From contig CALNZC010000029.1 in NCBI GenBank assembly GCA_942490895.1, forward strand, positions 62,001 to 126,000: 64,000 bases of DNA. Direction: 5' to 3'. Below the pieces are notes generated by a model that made no database searches, was not told the origin of the DNA, and saw only the letters and a list, made by a program, of their open reading frames with translations. Below, piece after piece: positions 43,655-51,668 of this stretch. The stretch's first letter is position 1; each line of letters starts with the position of its first letter. The translations under genes were made by a program, and so were the position numbers. This DNA is from JAGNXB01 sp942490895 (GTDB lineage Bacteria > Bacteroidota > Bacteroidia > Chitinophagales > Saprospiraceae).

Positions 43655-44257
43655 ATGTGGCAAAAGGTCAGACAGTTCCTGCATCATTGGCTACCGAACA
43701 CATCGGATCAGCAGACACTAGCTGACCAGGAAATCCATGAATTATTGGTTCGATCACCTGAGGAAATTCAGGCCCATCGGCAATGGAAAAGTCGGGGAGG
43801 CCAGGAAGTATTCATAGAGCGCTTGCGCCATGCCTATAATATCTATCGGGCAGGAATGGATCCGGAAGACACTGAACTGGATTTCATGGAGTTCAGAACC
43901 TCTTCCGGGTTTATCATCCATTTAAAAGATGATGAGGCAGCCGGAGAAGCAGCACCCTATATGATGGATGAGCTGCGGGATTTTGTATTGGCATCTGGCT
44001 ATCGTCTGACCGTTTCTGATCGTCGAAAGATCAAGAGATCCCAGCGAACAGAGATCGTGGAACGATATTATCTCAAACCACCCATTGATCACCAACCCGG
44101 ACGTTCTGCGGAACAACGATTTGGCAATATTACGATCGAGATCCTTTCCTGTGGAGCGTATCCTTGCAATTTGAAATTCATCGCGACGGCCTATCCTGGC
44201 CGGGCACACAAGCCTGCGTATTCGTTTGGGGAATTGATGGAGTTGCTGATTGACTGA
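43655..44257 (+). CDS. Uncharacterised soluble protein
   Basis: 200 residues, cytoplasmic by composition (no signal, no membrane helix). N-terminus acidic-basic mixed helices (MWQKVRQFLHHWLPNTSDQQ), then a predicted alpha/beta part: FMEFRTSSGFIIHLKDDEAAGEA, ELRDFVLASGYRLTVSDRRK, LKPPIDHQ, FGNITIEIL. No family recognised. It is a single gene, convergent with the YceI-like gene at 44264. Confidence 0.65.
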   Translation: MWQKVRQFLHHWLPNTSDQQTLADQEIHELLVRSPEEIQAHRQWKSRGGQEVFIERLRHAYNIYRAGMDPEDTELDFMEFRTSSGFIIHLKDDEAAGEAAPYMMDELRDFVLASGYRLTVSDRRKIKRSQRTEIVERYYLKPPIDHQPGRSAEQRFGNITIEILSCGAYPCNLKFIATAYPGRAHKPAYSFGELMELLID

Positions 44258-44263
44258 GTGTTC

Positions 44264-44881
44264 TCACTCCTGAATCGTGACCTTCAAGTCGAGCTTGATG
44301 GTGATCTCATTATTTGTCTTGATCATACCCATCAAAGCGGTGGGTGGTGTGATGCCGAAATCAGACATCTTCAGGGCCTTTTCTGCCAAAATCTGGATTT
44401 GATTGTTCGAAAGTCTGCGCACCCTGGCTTGAATGGGTACGGATCTCCGGGCACCTGCAATAATGATCCGGGTTTGCGTGATGAAGGTTGTCCAGGATGT
44501 ACTTATCGGCCTGACCTCATCAATAGTCTCCAACTCGATCCACATGGTGGGATGGGTTTTGGATTTCAGCGCATTATAGAAATCCTTGTTCATCACTTTG
44601 TTCCCACAATCAAACAGCTGTGTTTGCAACCGCAGCTGCGTATTCTGAAACAACCAAATGTTGCGGCCTGGTTGATGCCCTCCTACAATCTGGAAGGGTA
44701 AACTAACAAATGTCTGGCGACAGGTGCAGATGAATTCGTTGACGTTGGAGGAGCCGTGAATTTCCAATCGGGAAGTGGGGTCGATCAGAAAGGACGGACC
44801 CGGTTGTGGCTGAAATGCCATCATGCCCCACAAACTGATCAGACTCGGAAAAAAAAGAATGGATGTGAATACTGCAGGCAT
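44264..44881 (-). CDS. YceI family secreted protein, copy 2
   Basis: 205 residues with a signal peptide-like start (MPAVFTSILFFPSLISLWGMMAF) and the YceI lipocalin-like barrel: FLIDPTSRLEIHGSSNVNEFICTC (compare the other YceI copy, LTIDGSSNIHDWTS), MNKDFYNALKSKTHPTMWIEL, and C-terminal MSDFGITPPTALMGMIKTNNEITIKLDL. YceI proteins bind isoprenoid quinone or similar lipids in the periplasm. The copy is diverged from the one at 46331 and lies behind the porin in the same direction; the three could form one operon, but a terminator-like hairpin intervenes. Confidence 0.85.
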   Translation of the reverse strand: MPAVFTSILFFPSLISLWGMMAFQPQPGPSFLIDPTSRLEIHGSSNVNEFICTCRQTFVSLPFQIVGGHQPGRNIWLFQNTQLRLQTQLFDCGNKVMNKDFYNALKSKTHPTMWIELETIDEVRPISTSWTTFITQTRIIIAGARRSVPIQARVRRLSNNQIQILAEKALKMSDFGITPPTALMGMIKTNNEITIKLDLKVTIQE

Positions 44882-44918
44882 GAAAAAAGGTCATTGCATC
44901 AAATGAAAAGATCCGCTG

Positions 44919-44964
44919 AAAAAAGAAGCTGCCCCGACCCCGAGTCATCAGGGGGGGGCAGCCT
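44919..44964 (-). terminator. Terminator after the porin gene
   Basis: Minus strand: GGCTGCCCCC... with GGGGCAGC, followed by TTCTTTTTT; a GC-rich stem of 8 bp or more with a 20-nt loop, 25-70 bp past the porin stop. Confidence 0.75.
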
Positions 44965-44987
44965 CTACGATTCATTCAATCGCTTCA

Positions 44988-46283
44988 TCAGAATCCAGCC
45001 ACGGCCTCAATCATGAAACCGCTAAATTTACCTTCTTCGAACAAGCCAGTCCAGTCAACATAGTTTTGACTGACATATTCCACCTTCAACAGAAGGTTTT
45101 TCGTAGCGTACCATCCTGCAGCAATCTGCAAACGGTCTACACTTGCTTCATCTGTGCTACCGTTGAAAAGCATACCACTGATCTGGTTGTAACGGCCACC
45201 CACATAGATGTTCTCGTTGGCACCAAAGCGATACAGCAATTCTGCAGCGATCTGTGTAACGTCGCGGCTATCAAAGTCACCGTCAGCAGCAACCCAACGT
45301 CCTCCAGAAGCCATTTCATAGGTTCCGAAGAACTCAAGGCCTTTGAACTTCACGAATGGGTTGATCTGGATCGCAGTGATCTTGTTGTTAAAGCCAGGGT
45401 TTACCCGACCGGCAAAGTCATTTGTACCGTCCACAGCATTCATCACTTCAAAATAACGACCACCGGCGCGGTCACCACCATAAAGGGTGTTTCGAAGGGT
45501 GTTGCTATTGTTGTACAATGAACCAGACAGGCGCACGCGCAGGTCGTCGTTCATCTGCTTGTCATAAGCCAGTTTCAAAAGGATACTTGGGCTCTTCTTG
45601 ACATCGTCATCAGCCACATCGGTAACGTCACCTTTGATCAGACCGGCAGTAATACCGACCATGGCCATAAAGCCATTTGGCATCTTCACATAAACTTCAC
45701 CACCGATCTCAGTAGCGAAGGCATCCATGATGTAGTTACCCACGAATGGATTCCACATGGCATTACCGTTGTCTGTACGGCGGAAGTGCTGGTCACCATA
45801 GTTCACTTCAAAGTGACCGATCTTGGCGGTGACATAATCTGTCCACCACTGAGGGTTGCCGAACATAGGCAACTTGTCCACCTGAATGTATCCACCTTTC
45901 ACCCAGAACTCTGAGTGGTGCTGTGAAGACATATAGTTTTCCAGAGCCAAACGGATACCATCACCCAATTGAACATCCAGATTCAGGTTGGCCTGAGCCA
46001 GGTTAAAACCAGGACCGAGATCATACAGACCGCCGTCTACTCCTTCTCCGACAACATTCTCGTGAGACAGAGCTTGGAACTGTTGTGTGAAATCACCACC
46101 GATGCGGACTTTGAAGTCACCGTTGATATCGGTTGTCTTTACATTTTCAAATTGATTGACACCACGCTGATCCCAGGGGCGGTAATACTGAACATCACCG
46201 AACTGAGCATAAGCTTGCTGTCCCATAGCGAGGCCGAAAACCAGTAGGGCCAGCCATTTGATTGAATTCGTCAGGGTTTTCAT
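44988..46283 (-). CDS. Outer-membrane porin
   Basis: 431 residues from the ATG at 46283 (an ATG at 46304 adds seven). Signal peptide MKTLTNSIKWLALLVFGLAMGQQAYAQ. Then beta-strands with alternating aromatic and polar residues, ending in F (SGFMIEAVAGF), the mark of an outer-membrane barrel. Contains FGDVQYYRPWDQRG, FKVRIGGDFTQQFQAL and GIRLALENYMSSQHHSEFWVKGGY. Reminiscent of alginate-export or phosphate-selective porins but not assigned to a family. It lies between two YceI genes, which suggests shared regulation or a common lipid/quinone-stress role. Confidence 0.82.
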   Translation of the reverse strand: MKTLTNSIKWLALLVFGLAMGQQAYAQFGDVQYYRPWDQRGVNQFENVKTTDINGDFKVRIGGDFTQQFQALSHENVVGEGVDGGLYDLGPGFNLAQANLNLDVQLGDGIRLALENYMSSQHHSEFWVKGGYIQVDKLPMFGNPQWWTDYVTAKIGHFEVNYGDQHFRRTDNGNAMWNPFVGNYIMDAFATEIGGEVYVKMPNGFMAMVGITAGLIKGDVTDVADDDVKKSPSILLKLAYDKQMNDDLRVRLSGSLYNNSNTLRNTLYGGDRAGGRYFEVMNAVDGTNDFAGRVNPGFNNKITAIQINPFVKFKGLEFFGTYEMASGGRWVAADGDFDSRDVTQIAAELLYRFGANENIYVGGRYNQISGMLFNGSTDEASVDRLQIAAGWYATKNLLLKVEYVSQNYVDWTGLFEEGKFSGFMIEAVAGF

Positions 46284-46289
46284 TTGATT

Positions 46290-46297
46290 CAAATTTA
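46290..46297 (-). promoter_or_regulatory. Possible -7 element at the porin start
   Basis: Minus-strand TAAATTTG, ending 6 nt before the ATG at 46283. If used, the mRNA would be nearly leaderless; it may instead be coding from the ATG at 46304. Confidence 0.3.
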
Positions 46298-46330
46298 AGG
46301 TCATTGATAAGGTTAATGATGAAGCGGATT

Positions 46331-46879
46331 TTACCCTTTCAGGCGAACCGCGAAGTTGATTTTAATATCATCCGTTGTCGATACAGTACCCAGCAAGGCC
46401 GTTGGGCGTTCGATATTGTATTCCGACATCTTCAGATCGTAGCTTCCAGAGATCTCATAGCCTCCGGAAACCGCTTTGCCTTTTGCCAGGATGGTGACGG
46501 TCCGGTATCTCCCCGCGATGGTCAACGTTCCTGTGGCTTTGATTTGATCCCCATTCACATCCACTTTCGTGGCTTTGAAGGTGATATTTGGAAATTTGGA
46601 CGCACGTAGCGCATCAAAGGTCTTGTTGTCCATGATGCTGCCTTTCGTGCTTTTGATCTTCTTCACGGGTATCCGGACATTGAGTTGATCGACTGCGGTC
46701 AGTGTCCCGCCAGCACTTTGGAATTGTCCGGTGACGAAGACTTCCTGTGCTGTGGAGGTCCAATCATGGATATTCGAGGATCCATCAATGGTCAATGTCA
46801 CAGAAGAAGTCGAGAGAAGATCCTGCGCCGATAAGGTGATCGACAACAAGAGTATGAGTGTGGTGATAATGGTTTTCAT
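46331..46879 (-). CDS. YceI family secreted protein, copy 1
   Basis: 182 residues: signal peptide MKTIITTLILLLSITLSAQ, then the YceI barrel with VTLTIDGSSNIHDWTSTAQ, KSTKGSIMDNKTFDALRASKFPNITFKATKV and the ending RPTALLGTVSTTDDIKINFAVRLKG. Family members bind long isoprenoids such as quinones. First of the YceI-porin-YceI set, with a TAGGTTTG promoter element upstream. Confidence 0.93.
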   Translation of the reverse strand: MKTIITTLILLLSITLSAQDLLSTSSVTLTIDGSSNIHDWTSTAQEVFVTGQFQSAGGTLTAVDQLNVRIPVKKIKSTKGSIMDNKTFDALRASKFPNITFKATKVDVNGDQIKATGTLTIAGRYRTVTILAKGKAVSGGYEISGSYDLKMSEYNIERPTALLGTVSTTDDIKINFAVRLKG

Positions 46880-46895
46880 CTTTCTAAATTTTATT

Positions 46896-46903
46896 CAAAC
46901 CTA
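46896..46903 (-). promoter_or_regulatory. -7 element upstream of the YceI-porin cluster
   Basis: Minus-strand TAGGTTTG, a match to TAnnTTTG, 16 bp before the ATG at 46879. Confidence 0.55.
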
Positions 46904-47021
46904 CGAGGGTTCTGGACCCATCCAATTGATACGGCTCATTCGCTCTTGTGATTTGAATCACATCTGACCATGAACCTTCATGGAATACGCAATCAAAACA
47001 TTGTGAAAACATCCCATAGCT

Positions 47022-50000
47022 CTAGAGTTGAAGTTCTCCATAATTGGTTTGGGCATCATCCGATCTAACCTGGAATCCCTTGGACCGAAACAAGCGATCC
47101 ATGGCAGTGTTGGACCTCAGGAAGGAGGCATACAATCGATTGAAACCTCGTTCTCTGGCGATCTGTATGATATAGTCCGCCATAGCTGATCCCAGTCCCT
47201 GATGTTGCCAGGCATCTGCCACCACTATGGCAAACTCTGCCCCGTCGTTCCAGTTGTCACCCACTACCCGGACCACTCCTATAATGCTCCGTTGTCCATT
47301 CACCTCTGTTTCAGCGACAATAGCCATTTCGCGGTCGTAGTCAATCTGGGTGAATCGGGAAAGGAATTCATGGTCCACCTCTGGCACATATCCAAAGAAC
47401 CTGAAGTAGATCGTTTCCTTGGAAAGATAGTCAAACAGTCGAGCTTCAAGTGGTTCATCTTCTGGTTTAATCGGACGCAATTTAACTTCTCCACCATCTT
47501 TCAGCGTAAATATTTTACAATACTGTGAAGGATAGGGTGAGATGACCAGGTGTTCATAAGGCCGAGTTGTCGCTCCGACTCGGGAGATCATCATGCGCGC
47601 ATCCAGGACTACTCCACCATGTTCATCCACTGCAAAGGGGTTGAGGTCCATTTCTTGAATCTCCGGAAAATCCATCACCAGATAGGCAAATCGAATCAAG
47701 AGAAAATAGATCGCATCCAGGTCTACACCGGGCATACCCCGGTAACCGGCAAGCAATTTGAAGATCTTGGTCCCCTGGACCAGATGGCGTGCCAGGGACA
47801 TATTTAAGGGTGGAAGTGCCATTTGCAGATCCTTGAACACTTCAACCGATACGCCGCCCATTCCAAAAACAATCACAGGTCCAAAGACTGGATCCTGCTT
47901 GGCACCGATCATCAGTTCGTATCGTTTGGTGGCCATCGCCTCCACAGTCACCCCCCTCAGGTCCGCCTCTGGTAGTGCCTGTTTTGCGCTGGCTATGATC
48001 CGATCAAATGTGACCGTCACGATGTCCGGGTGATGAATATCCAGGACGACACCCCCTACATCCGTCTTATGCGAGATATCCGGAGAATCAATTTTCATCG
48101 CCACTGGGTAGCCAAGTTTATCTGCCGCAGCAACAGCTTCCATCGCTGTGGTGGCATGCACTACCCTTGTCACCGGGATCTCATAAGCATCGAGGATATC
48201 TGTCATGGCCTCACGACCCAGCTGGGAACGACCTTCATCCAAATTCTTGTCGATCACTTCACGCACTTTCAATCGGTCCGGAGTGAAGGCCTCCGGAACC
48301 TCTTCCGGAGTTTCGTACAGGATCTCCAGGTTTCGGGCATAGTCATTCATCAATAGAAAGACATCGACTGCACTTTCTGGAAAGCGGTAGGCCGGGACAG
48401 AACCCTGCTCGAGGATCTCCCAGGCTTTGGTCACATCTGCTTCCCCCATCCAGGAAGCAAAGACAGGTTTGTCCGTATGCTGGCTCTCATGAACCACAGC
48501 CCAGGCCACTGTATCCGGAGGGGTGATCGCCTGGGGAACAAAGATGACCAGCACAGCATCTACGCCAGGGTCATCCAGGCATATACGAAGGGATCGACCA
48601 AACTGATCAGCGGTACCATCTCCCAGAATATCAACCGGGTTGTTGTGGCTCCAGTTGGCACTGAGGAGCTCATTGAGGCTTTTCATTGTATCCGGGCTCA
48701 AGGATGCGATCTTGCCGCCTTTCCGGATGAGATAGTCAGTGGTCAGTACAGCTGGACCACCTGCATTGGTGACAATCGCCAGGCGAGAGCCCGTTGGACG
48801 AGGTTGCATGGCCAATGCCTGAGCGCAATAGAAGAGATCAGCCATTTTCTCCACGCGCAGCATGCCGGCACGTTTGAACGCCGCATCAAAAACGAGGTCG
48901 TTTCCGGCAAGGGAACCCGTATGAGAGAGGGCCGCTTTAGCCCCTTCCTCACTCGAACCAGATTTGAGAATCAGAATCGGCTTTGTACGGGCATACGCCC
49001 GAGCCGCGCTCATAAATTTTCGGGCATCGGTCAGACTCTCCATATAAATTAGGATGCTGGATGTCTGGGGGTCCGTACTCATGTACTCGATCAGGTCATG
49101 GAACCCTACATCCGTCATTGAGCCAATGGAGACGAAATAGGAAAAGCCGACGCTTTGCTCGGTGGCCCAATCCAGGATGCTAGCACACAATGCACCACTC
49201 TGAGAGATGAATGCGATACGCCCGGGAAGAGCCCCGCGGCTGGCAAACGTGGCATTCATCCCAATGGCCGGATTCATGATCCCCAGGCAGTTTGGGCCCA
49301 GGATTCGAATATCATATTGACGTGCTGTAGTCAGCACCTGGTCCAGCAACTCATGTCCCTTTTTACCAGCTTCTTTAAACCCGGCCGACAGGATGAGCAA
49401 TGCTTTGATCCCGGCCTTCCCACATTCTTCGACAATACCGGGGACCAGTTTTGCCGGGATCTGGATCACGGCCAACTCAATCTGTTCCGGGACATCCAGC
49501 ACAGATTTATAACATTTCAATCCGAGGACCTCTCTATACTTCGGATTAATGGGGACGAGGCGTCCCTTGTATCCGGCTTTTTTCATGTTCGTCATGACCG
49601 CATGGCCCAAGGACACCGGATTTTCGGATGCACCGATCACGGCGATGGAAGCGGGTCGAAAGAAGGGTTCTAGTTGTGCTTTCATGGTAGTCTTAACTGA
49701 TGCTCCAATAAGGAGAGAGAAATGCAGGCCGGCGTACAGATTGGTTTCGAAGGCATCCCAAATACTCCGGCCAGTCTGGGTGGGTTCGTCGTCATAAGGT
49801 GCGGACAGTTGATTCATGCCCGCAGTGAAGTTGTAAATACATTTTGGCAGTGCCTGGAGGTTGTATCCTCCTTCCAAAGTGGCAAAATGCTGCGGGAATG
49901 TTTCGGACAGACGCAACCCCAATTGATGAAATAACTGGAGGCTGAATCGAAGGTCCAGCAGGGGTTCATATTGATACCCGTCAAAGCCAGCCGAAATAGC

Positions 50001-50651
50001 GACCACGTCTGGCTGAAATTGTGTAGCGATGGGTAGGATCCGGTCAAATGCAGCCCAAAATATATCGTCTCCACTACCGGGTGGCAGGGGTGAATTGATG
50101 TTAAAGCCTTTTCCTGCACCCCGTCCGATCTCATCGATCCAGCCATGCCCGGGAAATGCCGGGTACTGGTGGATGGACCAGTACATCACCTGGGATGAAG
50201 TCTCAAAAATACGAGAGGTGCCATCGCCTAAATGACTATCGAAATCGAAGATCAACACTTTTTTGCCCTGAGTAGCTAGATGGGTGGCCGCAATCGCCAC
50301 ATTGTTGAAGATGCAAAACCCACTACTATGCTCTGGGTAGGCATGATGACCGGGCGGCCGAACCAGCGCAAAACCACCTGTTTCCAGGGCGAGCCGAGTG
50401 GCGGCTACTGCTGAAACAGCCGCTCGCCAACTGCCTGATGAAACAGGTGTTTCCGGGTCCAGCCATTGGGCTGCGGCCGAGGCTTTGCGCACTCGATCAA
50501 TGTACGCTTCAGAATGGACTAAGGTGAGCCAGGACTCTGCTTCAGGTAACTCGACATTCGGCAATTCCGAAAAGGCCCATAAACGTTCCTCTCGTTCAGG
50601 GTGCCCGCCCGTCCGATGTTCCAGAAAATCAGAATGATAGATCAGTTGCAT
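47022..50651 (-). CDS. Fusion of HDAC-like deacetylase, ADP-forming acyl-CoA synthetase and GNAT acetyltransferase
   Basis: 1209 residues in one frame from the ATG at 50651. Residues 1-310 form a class II histone-deacetylase fold: H102-H103 (RPPGHHAYPEHSSGF), D138 and H140 (FDFDSHLGDGT), D224 (ISAGFDG) and LEGGYNL (259-265), all expected zinc-site and catalytic residues. Residues about 323-1030 form an ADP-forming acyl-CoA synthetase: CoA-binding (FFRPASIAVIGASENP), ligase with the phosphorylatable-type His577 (ALSHTGSLAGND) and an ATP-grasp part (about 810-1030). Residues about 1050-1209 form a GNAT domain (WQHQGLGSAMADYIIQIA). The back part alone is the Pat/PatZ arrangement. Met323 at 49685 is a potential start of the Pat part. 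Predicted eraser, acetyl-CoA maker and writer in one chain. Confidence 0.82.
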   Translation of the reverse strand: MQLIYHSDFLEHRTGGHPEREERLWAFSELPNVELPEAESWLTLVHSEAYIDRVRKASAAAQWLDPETPVSSGSWRAAVSAVAATRLALETGGFALVRPPGHHAYPEHSSGFCIFNNVAIAATHLATQGKKVLIFDFDSHLGDGTSRIFETSSQVMYWSIHQYPAFPGHGWIDEIGRGAGKGFNINSPLPPGSGDDIFWAAFDRILPIATQFQPDVVAISAGFDGYQYEPLLDLRFSLQLFHQLGLRLSETFPQHFATLEGGYNLQALPKCIYNFTAGMNQLSAPYDDEPTQTGRSIWDAFETNLYAGLHFSLLIGASVKTTMKAQLEPFFRPASIAVIGASENPVSLGHAVMTNMKKAGYKGRLVPINPKYREVLGLKCYKSVLDVPEQIELAVIQIPAKLVPGIVEECGKAGIKALLILSAGFKEAGKKGHELLDQVLTTARQYDIRILGPNCLGIMNPAIGMNATFASRGALPGRIAFISQSGALCASILDWATEQSVGFSYFVSIGSMTDVGFHDLIEYMSTDPQTSSILIYMESLTDARKFMSAARAYARTKPILILKSGSSEEGAKAALSHTGSLAGNDLVFDAAFKRAGMLRVEKMADLFYCAQALAMQPRPTGSRLAIVTNAGGPAVLTTDYLIRKGGKIASLSPDTMKSLNELLSANWSHNNPVDILGDGTADQFGRSLRICLDDPGVDAVLVIFVPQAITPPDTVAWAVVHESQHTDKPVFASWMGEADVTKAWEILEQGSVPAYRFPESAVDVFLLMNDYARNLEILYETPEEVPEAFTPDRLKVREVIDKNLDEGRSQLGREAMTDILDAYEIPVTRVVHATTAMEAVAAADKLGYPVAMKIDSPDISHKTDVGGVVLDIHHPDIVTVTFDRIIASAKQALPEADLRGVTVEAMATKRYELMIGAKQDPVFGPVIVFGMGGVSVEVFKDLQMALPPLNMSLARHLVQGTKIFKLLAGYRGMPGVDLDAIYFLLIRFAYLVMDFPEIQEMDLNPFAVDEHGGVVLDARMMISRVGATTRPYEHLVISPYPSQYCKIFTLKDGGEVKLRPIKPEDEPLEARLFDYLSKETIYFRFFGYVPEVDHEFLSRFTQIDYDREMAIVAETEVNGQRSIIGVVRVVGDNWNDGAEFAIVVADAWQHQGLGSAMADYIIQIARERGFNRLYASFLRSNTAMDRLFRSKGFQVRSDDAQTNYGELQL

Positions 50652-50762
50652 AGATTCCCTTCCAGATTCATCTTTCCGAAGGCAAAGTAAAGGCATCCCT
50701 GGATCATATAAGGTGATCCTCCTCATGAGCAATCCTGCCAAAGGTCAGCCTATAGGCTGCAA
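50652..50762. other. Upstream region of the deacetylase-acetyltransferase gene
   Basis: Upstream of the ATG at 50651. TTTACTTTG on the minus strand (about 50680) is near the -7 consensus but has T in place of A at the second position. Confidence 0.35.
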
Positions 50763-50799
50763 CAAAAAAAAAGAGCCGGACAGCATAACTGCCCGACTC
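50763..50799 (-). terminator. Terminator between the DUF937 gene and the deacetylase fusion
   Basis: Minus strand: GAGTCGGGCAG, loop, CTGTCCGGCTC with two wobble pairs, then nine or more T residues. It lies 214 bp after the DUF937 stop, so read-through from that gene should be stopped before the fusion gene. Confidence 0.88.
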
Positions 50800-51012
50800 A
50801 TCACATTGTGTGAATATAGATTTCTCTTAGGGGTACCTCTATCAACCCCACTCAATGACCAAACGAAAATCTTTGATATTCTTACAAAAGAAGACCTTCG
50901 CGAATCTTCGTTGTTTCTCAGTCACATAGCTACGGCTATTCTCCTTCAAAACGCCTTGCCTTGCTTGGTCTTCTTTGGTCTTGGTCTATTTCGGAGATTA
51001 ATAGAAGTACCC
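50800..51012. other. Gene-free spacer
   Basis: 213 bp between the DUF937 stop and the terminator. No gene or clear motif was seen. Confidence 0.4.
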
Positions 51013-51639
51013 TTATTTCTTCCGGCCAAACAGTCGACCCAGGAAGCTCATGCCCATTCCGGCCACATCATCGACAATGCTTCCGTCGCCATCCTTATCC
51101 AGGAAAGCTTCCAGCATGGCCATTTTCGGATCTTTCTGAGCACCACCTTTCATGCCGCCCAAAATACCGCCCAGCATCCCGGCTACACCAGATGCATCCA
51201 GATTATTGTCCTTTTTGGCTTTTCCCAAAGCACCCATGATCATCGGTGCAAGAGACACCATCAAGGAGCCTACCTGGCTCTTGTCGAGTCCAGACATCTT
51301 TGAAACTGTTTCAGCAGCGGTGTCTTTACGGCCACCCAGGATGTGACCCAGGATGCCTTCGCCATTGACAGCTTTAGTGTTTGCAGGTTTTGCCTGACCG
51401 GTAAACATACCCATCACATCATCCAGAATCGAACCATCATGGTCACGATCCAGGGCATTGGAAAGGGCGGACGCACCCGTAGGTGTAGCCGCATTCTTAG
51501 CCATTGCTCCCAAAAGGATATTCATAATACCAGAGGTTGCCGCTTGGGTCTTTTGCGTATCCGCACCACCGATCTGTTTGCTAAGGGTTTCCATGACGCC
51601 ACCTGTCAGTTGGCTCTGGAGAAGGTCTGTAATATTCAT
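51013..51639 (-). CDS. DUF937 family protein with two Ca-binding-like loops
   Basis: 208 residues from the ATG at 51639. The DUF937 pattern is Ala/Gly-rich helices: ITDLLQSQLTGGVMETLSKQ, AATSGIMNILLGAMAKNA, SGLDKSQVGSLMVSLAPMIMGALGK, VAGMLGGILGG. Two loops at 64-75 (DRDHDGSILDDV) and 181-192 (DKDGDGSIVDDV) look like EF-hand/dockerin calcium loops, spaced symmetrically near the two ends. No signal peptide. Function not known; DUF937 proteins are often linked to envelope stress. Its -7 element lies upstream. Confidence 0.85.
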   Translation of the reverse strand: MNITDLLQSQLTGGVMETLSKQIGGADTQKTQAATSGIMNILLGAMAKNAATPTGASALSNALDRDHDGSILDDVMGMFTGQAKPANTKAVNGEGILGHILGGRKDTAAETVSKMSGLDKSQVGSLMVSLAPMIMGALGKAKKDNNLDASGVAGMLGGILGGMKGGAQKDPKMAMLEAFLDKDGDGSIVDDVAGMGMSFLGRLFGRKK

Positions 51640-51658
51640 TCTAAAACGTTTGTTATAC

Positions 51659-51666
51659 CAAAGATA
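51659..51666 (-). promoter_or_regulatory. -7 element of the DUF937 gene
   Basis: Minus-strand TATCTTTG, a match to TAnnTTTG, 19 bp before the ATG at 51639. It overlaps the earliest possible start of the divergent gene, so that gene may really begin at 51741. Confidence 0.55.
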
Positions 51667-51668
51667 CA

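Noticed and set aside
50713..51303. Plus-strand open frame of 196 residues
   Set aside because: It crosses a strong terminator and lies antisense to the DUF937 gene; the hydrophobic stretch is a shadow.
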